64,000 nt of DNA. Source: DUQW01 sp050953825. Lineage in GTDB: Bacteria > Bacillota_I > Bacilli_A > Acholeplasmatales > Acholeplasmataceae. The notes beneath the pieces are model-generated. The model made no database searches, was not told the DNA's origin, and saw only the letters and a list, made by a program, of their open reading frames with translations. Made by a program: the position numbers and the translations under genes. The DNA is taken from contig JBMNNF010000013.1 of the NCBI GenBank assembly GCA_050953825.1, positions 124,001-188,000 of the forward strand, in the 5' to 3' direction. This document shows positions 60,253 to 64,000 of this stretch, one piece after another. The stretch's first letter is position 1; each line of letters opens with the position of its first letter.

Positions 60253-61520
60253 AGACTATAGTTGTTATTGGAACTGCATGGGGCGATGAAGGGAAAGGCA
60301 AAATCACAGACTTTTTAGCCGCAAAAGCCGACATTGTAGCACGTTTTCAAGGTGGAAATAATGCAGGACATACGGTAATTGTTGATGGAAAACATCATTT
60401 ATTTCAATTACTTCCATCAGGAGTAATTAATCCAGAAACAACAAATTTATTAACTAACGGAATGGTAATTGATCCAAAAGGTATTTTAGAAGAAATCGAT
60501 GATTTAGATAAAAAAGATTTAAAGTTATTTATTTCTAATCGTGCTCACGTTGTAATGCCTTACCATTTAGCGATTGAAAGTGCTAATGAAAGAAGAAAAG
60601 GGAAAAACCGATTAAACACTACTGGTCACGGTATTGGACCAACATATAGTGATAAAGCGAATCGAATTGGTCTTCGAATGGATCAATTTGTTGGATCTAA
60701 CTTTAAAAATCAATTAAAAAATATCATTGAACTTAAAAATTTAGAAGCGGACAAATTAGGAATTCCTCACTTTAATGTTGAAGAAATTTATAAAGAATAT
60801 AAAGGGTATGCTGAAAGATTGCGACCTCACGTGATTGATACTTCACTTTTCTTAAATAAAGCGATTGAAGAAGGGAAAAAAGTATTATTTGAGGGAGCTC
60901 AAGGAGTGATGTTATGTTTAGAAAATGGAACTTATCCATTTGTAACATCGTCATCACCAACTGCAGCAGCGGTACCGCTTTATACAGGGATTGCACCTTG
61001 GTTACTTGAAGGAGCTGTTGGAGTTGTTAAAGCTTATGCCACTAGAGAGGGAGCGGGTCCGATGCCAACTTTAATTTCAGATGATAAGATTCAAGCTCAT
61101 TTTCATAAAACTAAAGTTGAATATGAACCAAGAACTAAAACATATCGTAGATGTGGATGGTTAGATACAGTCATTTTAAGACACGCTAAAAGAGTTAGTG
61201 GATTAACTTATCTGGCAGTTACTGTATTAGATGTTTTATCAGGTTTAGAAGAGTTAAAGATTTGTACATCTTATAATTTAAATGGCGAAGTAATTGATTA
61301 TGTCCCAGCTGATATTGAGGAATATGAAAAGGCAACGCCTAATTTTATTACAATACCTGGATGGAAAGAAGATATTTCACATGTGAAATCATTTGATGAA
61401 CTTCCAGAAAATGCAAAAAAATATTTAGAAAAAATAGAAGAACTAGTTGGAGTAGAAGTTGGTATATTCTCAGTTGGACCAGGAAGGGAACAAACAATTT
61501 TAGTTAAAGATTTTTTCTAA
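60249..61520 (+). CDS. purA: Adenylosuccinate synthetase
   Basis: A 423-residue enzyme converting IMP to adenylosuccinate with GTP. The P-loop is GTAWGDEGKGKITDF (usual GxQWGDEGKGK; Ala stands in place of Gln), then GGNNAGHTV, TTGHGIGPTYSDKANR, EGAQGVMLCLENGTYPFVTS and FSVGPGREQTI. The start ATG at 60249 is set by AGAGGG 6 bases upstream and the N-terminal motif; the longer frame is inside the preceding gene. Other purine biosynthesis genes are not nearby. Confidence 0.96.
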   Translation: MKTIVVIGTAWGDEGKGKITDFLAAKADIVARFQGGNNAGHTVIVDGKHHLFQLLPSGVINPETTNLLTNGMVIDPKGILEEIDDLDKKDLKLFISNRAHVVMPYHLAIESANERRKGKNRLNTTGHGIGPTYSDKANRIGLRMDQFVGSNFKNQLKNIIELKNLEADKLGIPHFNVEEIYKEYKGYAERLRPHVIDTSLFLNKAIEEGKKVLFEGAQGVMLCLENGTYPFVTSSSPTAAAVPLYTGIAPWLLEGAVGVVKAYATREGAGPMPTLISDDKIQAHFHKTKVEYEPRTKTYRRCGWLDTVILRHAKRVSGLTYLAVTVLDVLSGLEELKICTSYNLNGEVIDYVPADIEEYEKATPNFITIPGWKEDISHVKSFDELPENAKKYLEKIEELVGVEVGIFSVGPGREQTILVKDFF

Positions 61521-61538
61521 AATAAAGGAGCGATTACT

Positions 61539-62384
61539 ATGGTAATTATGGACGGCAAAGAAGTCTCGAAATTAAGAAATGAAGAATTAAAGATAAAAAT
61601 AGAAAAAGTTACTAATAAAGTAGGAAGAAAACCTTCATTATCAGTTATCTTGGTTGGAGATGATCCAGCAAGTCATATTTACGTAAATTCAAAAGTTAAA
61701 CTAGCAAAGCAAGTAGGAATTGATTCAACCGATATTAAATTACCAGAAAAAACAACAGCAAAAGAATTATCACAACTAATTCAAAAGTTGAATAATAATG
61801 ATAATGTTGATGGGATATTAATTCAACTACCACTACCAAATCATATTAATCAAGGGGATATGTTAGATTTGGTAGATCCTAAAAAAGATGTTGATGGTTT
61901 TAGTGTCTTAAACCAAGGGAAATTATTTCAAAACCGAGACTCAATTTTATCAGCGACGCCAAAAGGAATCATTAATTTAATTGAACACTATAACATTAAT
62001 TTAGCAGGAATAAATGCAACCGTTGTCGGACGCAGTTTAATTGTTGGTTTGCCAATGGCGAAGCTGTTATTAAACCGCAATGCGACCGTTACAACATGTC
62101 ATAGATATACTAAAAATTTAAAAGAACATACTAAAAATGCTGATTTAATTGTAGTTGCTGCTGGTCAAAAACATTTAATTACCAAAGACATGGTAAAAGA
62201 AGGGGTTGTAATTATCGATGTCGGCATTAACCGTGAAGGAAACAAGATTTATGGCGACGTTGACTTTGACAACGTTAAAGAAGTAGCTAGTTATATTACA
62301 CCAGTTCCTGGTGGAGTTGGACCAATGACCATTTCGGCGCTACTTGAGAATGTTTATGAGGTATTTTGCAAAAAATATTTATAG
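61539..62384 (+). CDS. folD: Methylenetetrahydrofolate dehydrogenase / cyclohydrolase
   Basis: A 281-residue bifunctional enzyme making 10-formyl-THF. PSLSVILVGDDPASHIYVNSKVK holds the Tyr and Lys of the active site, ILIQLPLPNHIN and KDVDGFSVLNQGKL follow, and TVVGRSLIVGLPMAKLLLN with TPVPGGVGPMTISALLENV are the NADP-site and C-terminal signatures. AAAGGAG lies 8 bases before the ATG. The stop codon TAG overlaps the target duplication of the downstream IS by two bases, so the reading frame was preserved. Confidence 0.97.
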   Translation: MVIMDGKEVSKLRNEELKIKIEKVTNKVGRKPSLSVILVGDDPASHIYVNSKVKLAKQVGIDSTDIKLPEKTTAKELSQLIQKLNNNDNVDGILIQLPLPNHINQGDMLDLVDPKKDVDGFSVLNQGKLFQNRDSILSATPKGIINLIEHYNINLAGINATVVGRSLIVGLPMAKLLLNRNATVTTCHRYTKNLKEHTKNADLIVVAAGQKHLITKDMVKEGVVIIDVGINREGNKIYGDVDFDNVKEVASYITPVPGGVGPMTISALLENVYEVFCKKYL

Positions 62385-62390
62385 TAATAA
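62383..62390. repeat. Left copy of the 8-bp target-site duplication
   Basis: AGTAATAA, identical to 63677-63684 on the other side of the IS. It overlaps the folD stop. Confidence 0.95.
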
Positions 62391-62416
62391 TTCGCTGTTT
62401 AACTTAAGTGTTGCTG
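62391..62416 (+). repeat. Left terminal inverted repeat of the IS
   Basis: 26 bases identical to the reverse complement of 63651-63676. Its inner end includes the TTGCTG -35 of the transposase promoter. Confidence 0.95.
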
Positions 62417-62439
62417 GTAAGTCCAAATAATGGTAAAAT
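62411..62439 (+). promoter_or_regulatory. Transposase promoter reading out of the left inverted repeat
   Basis: TTGCTG (62411-62416) and TAAAAT (62434-62439) are 17 bases apart, with TG at 62431-62432 extending the -10. Transcription should start near 62446, so the mRNA begins with the structured leader. Confidence 0.65.
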
Positions 62440-62560
62440 ATAGTTGCCAAATAAAATCACATATCAAACTTCTTTATAGATAGGACTATTTATCTAGCCA
62501 ATCCCGGTATGTGATAGTATTTGGCGATACAAATTATTTGGATTGGCTAGCTAAATAGTC
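62422..62560 (+). other. Interlocked inverted repeats in the IS leader
   Basis: Two long inverted repeats interleave. Repeat 1: TCCAAATAAT (62422-62431), GCCAAATA (62446-62453) and ATCACATA (62456-62463) pair with TATGTGAT (62508-62515), TATTTGGC (62518-62525) and ATTATTTGGA (62533-62542). Repeat 2: GACTATTTA and CTAGCCAATCC (62484-62504), in the loop of repeat 1, pair with 62540-62560 beyond it (20 of 21 bases). The arrangement is that of a pseudoknot or of two exclusive folds. TTATTTTC follows repeat 2, then the ribosome site. Confidence 0.85.
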
Positions 62561-62587
62561 TTATTTTCATTAAAGGAGTGTAAGGCT

Positions 62588-63646
62588 ATGAACTTTGAAT
62601 TGGTTGTTGATGAATTAAAAGGGGCTAAATTAGCTGAGTTATTTCAAGTCAATAATTATGTTGATAGTTTGATTAAAATTCAAAATTCGGCTCATAAAAT
62701 TGATGCTGATGGGTTTCCGAAATGTCCTCATTGTGGTAATGAAATTGTTAAGAAAAATGGGAAAATGCCTAATGGAACTCAAAGATATTTATGTTTAAAT
62801 GATAAATGTAAGAAGAGTTTTTCTTCTAATACGAATTCGTTTTCCTATCGTTTAAGAAAACTAAAAGATTACTTATATTTGATGATTGAGTATACTTTAG
62901 ATGGTTTGTCAATAAGAAATATTTCAAAGAAACTTAACATTCCAATTAATACTGTTTGGATGTGGAGAACGAAAATTCTTTTAAGTTTAGAAACGTTTAT
63001 TGATAAAGAAAATCCGCTTACTGATGTGGTTTATAGTGATGAAACATTCATTAAAATTAACTTAAAAGGGACTAAGAATCATAAGATGCCTAGAGTGTCT
63101 TATTATGAAGGAAGACCTGCAATAGCTCATAGGGAATTGGTTTGTATTCAAACGGTAATTGATGATTCTAAAAGGACGATATTTGATATTAATGGGGTTG
63201 CTAGATTATCAAAAGAAAGATTAGATCTATTCTTAAAACCTTTTATTAATGAAGAAACGATTATTGTATCTGATGGGGATTATTCTTATGTCGGCTTTGC
63301 TGAAAAATATTTGCTGCAACACGAAAGAATAATAAATATGTATGAAAAAAGTAAAAATGGGTATTCGCTAGGACCAATAAATAATTTACACTCGTCCTTT
63401 AAATCGTTTATGAAAAAATATAAAGGTGTATCAACCAGACGATTAAATGGATATATAAACTTATTCATTTTGGATAATTACTTAAATCAAATATTAAATG
63501 GATATGAAAAGGTAGAATACATTTATGAGTCATTGTTGGCTCTTGAAAATAATCCGACTTTTGAAGAAATATTTAACGTTAAATTTCCTATTGATGTTAA
63601 AGCCATTTATGATAGTTTGAGAAAAGATGGATATATTATGCAATAA
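62588..63646 (+). CDS. IS1595-family transposase
   Basis: A 352-residue DDE-type transposase. A zinc ribbon (C46, C49, C69, C74; CPHCG ... CLNDKC) is followed by a helix-turn-helix (LSIRNISKKLNIPINTVWMW) and the ISXO2-like catalytic domain with the first Asp in VVYSDETFIK, a second in IIVSDGDYSY and the third acidic region after GPINNLHSSFKSFM. AAGGAG lies 9 bases before the ATG. The frame is uninterrupted, so it may be active. Confidence 0.92.
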   Translation: MNFELVVDELKGAKLAELFQVNNYVDSLIKIQNSAHKIDADGFPKCPHCGNEIVKKNGKMPNGTQRYLCLNDKCKKSFSSNTNSFSYRLRKLKDYLYLMIEYTLDGLSIRNISKKLNIPINTVWMWRTKILLSLETFIDKENPLTDVVYSDETFIKINLKGTKNHKMPRVSYYEGRPAIAHRELVCIQTVIDDSKRTIFDINGVARLSKERLDLFLKPFINEETIIVSDGDYSYVGFAEKYLLQHERIINMYEKSKNGYSLGPINNLHSSFKSFMKKYKGVSTRRLNGYINLFILDNYLNQILNGYEKVEYIYESLLALENNPTFEEIFNVKFPIDVKAIYDSLRKDGYIMQ

Positions 63647-63650
63647 AAGT

Positions 63651-63676
63651 CAGCAACACTTAAGTTAAACAGCGAA
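63651..63676 (-). repeat. Right terminal inverted repeat of the IS
   Basis: 26 bases, perfect complement of the left end, followed directly by the target duplication. Confidence 0.95.
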
Positions 63677-63684
63677 AGTAATAA
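63677..63684. repeat. Right copy of the 8-bp target-site duplication
   Basis: AGTAATAA, identical to 62383-62390. Confidence 0.95.
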
Positions 63685-63691
63685 ATTATTT

Positions 63692-63720
63692 TTGACAACT
63701 AATTATAATTTTGATATTAT
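63692..63720 (+). promoter_or_regulatory. Promoter of the pyrophosphatase gene
   Basis: A perfect TTGACA (63692-63697) and TATTAT (63715-63720) are 17 bases apart. It lies 8 bases beyond the right target duplication, so the IS did not disrupt it. Confidence 0.7.
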
Positions 63721-63750
63721 AATTTAGTATATATAGATTGGAGCGATATT

Positions 63751-64000
63751 ATGAATGTATGGCACGATGTTAGCCCAGAAAGAATTAAACCACAAAGATT
63801 TTTAGCTGTAATTGAGATTCAAAAAGGTAGTAAGAAAAAATATGAATTAGACAAAGAAACAGGGTTGTTAGTTCTTGATAGAATTCTTTATACATCAACT
63901 CACTACCCAGCCAATTATGGATTTATCCCTAGAACTTATGCTGGTGATAATGACCCATTAGATGTACTAGTTTTATGTCAAGAAGACTTAGAACCATTAA
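63751..64000 (+). CDS. ppa: Inorganic pyrophosphatase, N-terminal part (runs off the window)
   Basis: The first 83 residues of a family I pyrophosphatase, which hydrolyses PPi released by biosynthesis. It begins MNVWHDVSPERIKPQRF; KKKYELDKETGLLVLDRILY, HYPANYGFIPRTYAGDNDPLD and VLVLC are the family signatures, and the DNDPLD part supplies Mg-binding aspartates. GGAG lies 8 bases before the ATG. The C-terminal half is outside the window. Confidence 0.94.
   Translation, partial: MNVWHDVSPERIKPQRFLAVIEIQKGSKKKYELDKETGLLVLDRILYTSTHYPANYGFIPRTYAGDNDPLDVLVLCQEDLEPL

Larger units (their letters stand above)
62391..63676. mobile_element. IS1595-type insertion sequence, 1286 bp, intact
   Basis: A complete element: 26-bp perfect terminal inverted repeats (62391-62416 and 63651-63676, both starting TTCGCTGTTTAACTTAAGTG), one intact transposase gene, and identical 8-bp flanks (AGTAATAA). 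Eight-base AT-rich duplications and a transposase with an N-terminal zinc ribbon fit the IS1595 family. It inserted exactly at the folD stop, between folD and the ppa promoter. Intact ends and perfect duplication point to recent insertion. Confidence 0.95.

Noticed and set aside
62391..63676. IS605/TnpB-type element with a guide RNA
   Set aside because: There are terminal inverted repeats, an 8-bp duplication and a DDE transposase with zinc ribbon; no TnpB or HUH transposase is present, so the structured leader is not an omega RNA.
1..64000. CRISPR array, tRNA or rRNA genes
   Set aside because: No regularly spaced repeats were seen, and no cloverleaf or rRNA sequence was recognised on either strand by reading; a covariance-model scan would be decisive.

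Overview
The window is about 64 kb of low-GC bacterial chromosome around the replication origin. Gene content and order point to a wall-less or wall-reduced relative of Firmicutes that uses the standard code, of the Acholeplasma / Izemoplasma / Haloplasma kind. TGA is a true stop (rsmA, dnaA-type neighbours and the response regulator end in TGA or TAA with no in-frame TGA in core genes), which argues against Mycoplasma or Spiroplasma. The 106-nt small-type SRP RNA, the Bacillus-like synteny blocks (rpmE-tdk, tadA-SRP RNA, rpmH-rnpA-yidC-jag, dnaA-dnaN-yaaA-recF-gyrB-gyrA, rnmV-rsmA-ispE-spoVG, prs-pth-mfd) and the absence of glmU between spoVG and prs support this. The assignment is inference; no 16S gene lies in the window.

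Layout. 1-13.7 kb (minus strand): start of transketolase, SRP RNA, tadA, tdk, rpmE, a flavin-related pair (Gx transporter plus ApbE-NusG II fusion), asnS, a phosphodiesterase, a permuted papain-like hydrolase, jag, yidC, rnpA, rpmH, and a LemA pair. 13.7-14.1 kb: oriC with three DnaA boxes. 14.1-27.3 kb (mostly plus): dnaA, dnaN, an inserted accessory block (AAA ATPase plus TOPRIM protein on minus, membrane-anchored endonuclease I on plus), then yaaA, recF, gyrB, gyrA, serS. 27.3-32.3 kb: a two-component system, HIT protein, rnmV, rsmA, ispE, spoVG.

32.3-49.5 kb is an alpha-glucan utilisation island sitting where Bacillus keeps glmU: lipoprotein alpha-amylase, DUF1189 protein, surface pullulanase (minus), then from a divergent promoter with LacI/CcpA-type operators a multidomain starch-binding protein, a maltodextrin-binding lipoprotein and two permeases with very large extracytoplasmic domains; one permease begins with a lipoprotein signal. 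No ABC ATPase gene accompanies them. The likely scheme is surface capture and debranching of starch or glycogen, hydrolysis by the lipid-anchored amylase, and import of maltodextrins energised by an ATPase encoded elsewhere.

49.5-64 kb: a three-gene ABC-2 exporter (minus), a decayed ribokinase gene, prs-pth-mfd, an FAD dehydrogenase, purA, folD, an intact IS1595-type element with perfect 26-bp inverted repeats and an 8-bp target duplication, and the start of inorganic pyrophosphatase.

Promoters are strikingly uniform: twelve intergenic regions carry TG-N-TATAAT-like extended -10 elements. The most unusual items are the lipoprotein-permease fusion, the interlocked inverted repeats in the IS leader, the AAA/TOPRIM pair inside the dnaN-recF cluster, the zinc-site loss in thymidine kinase and the apparent ATC start of mfd.
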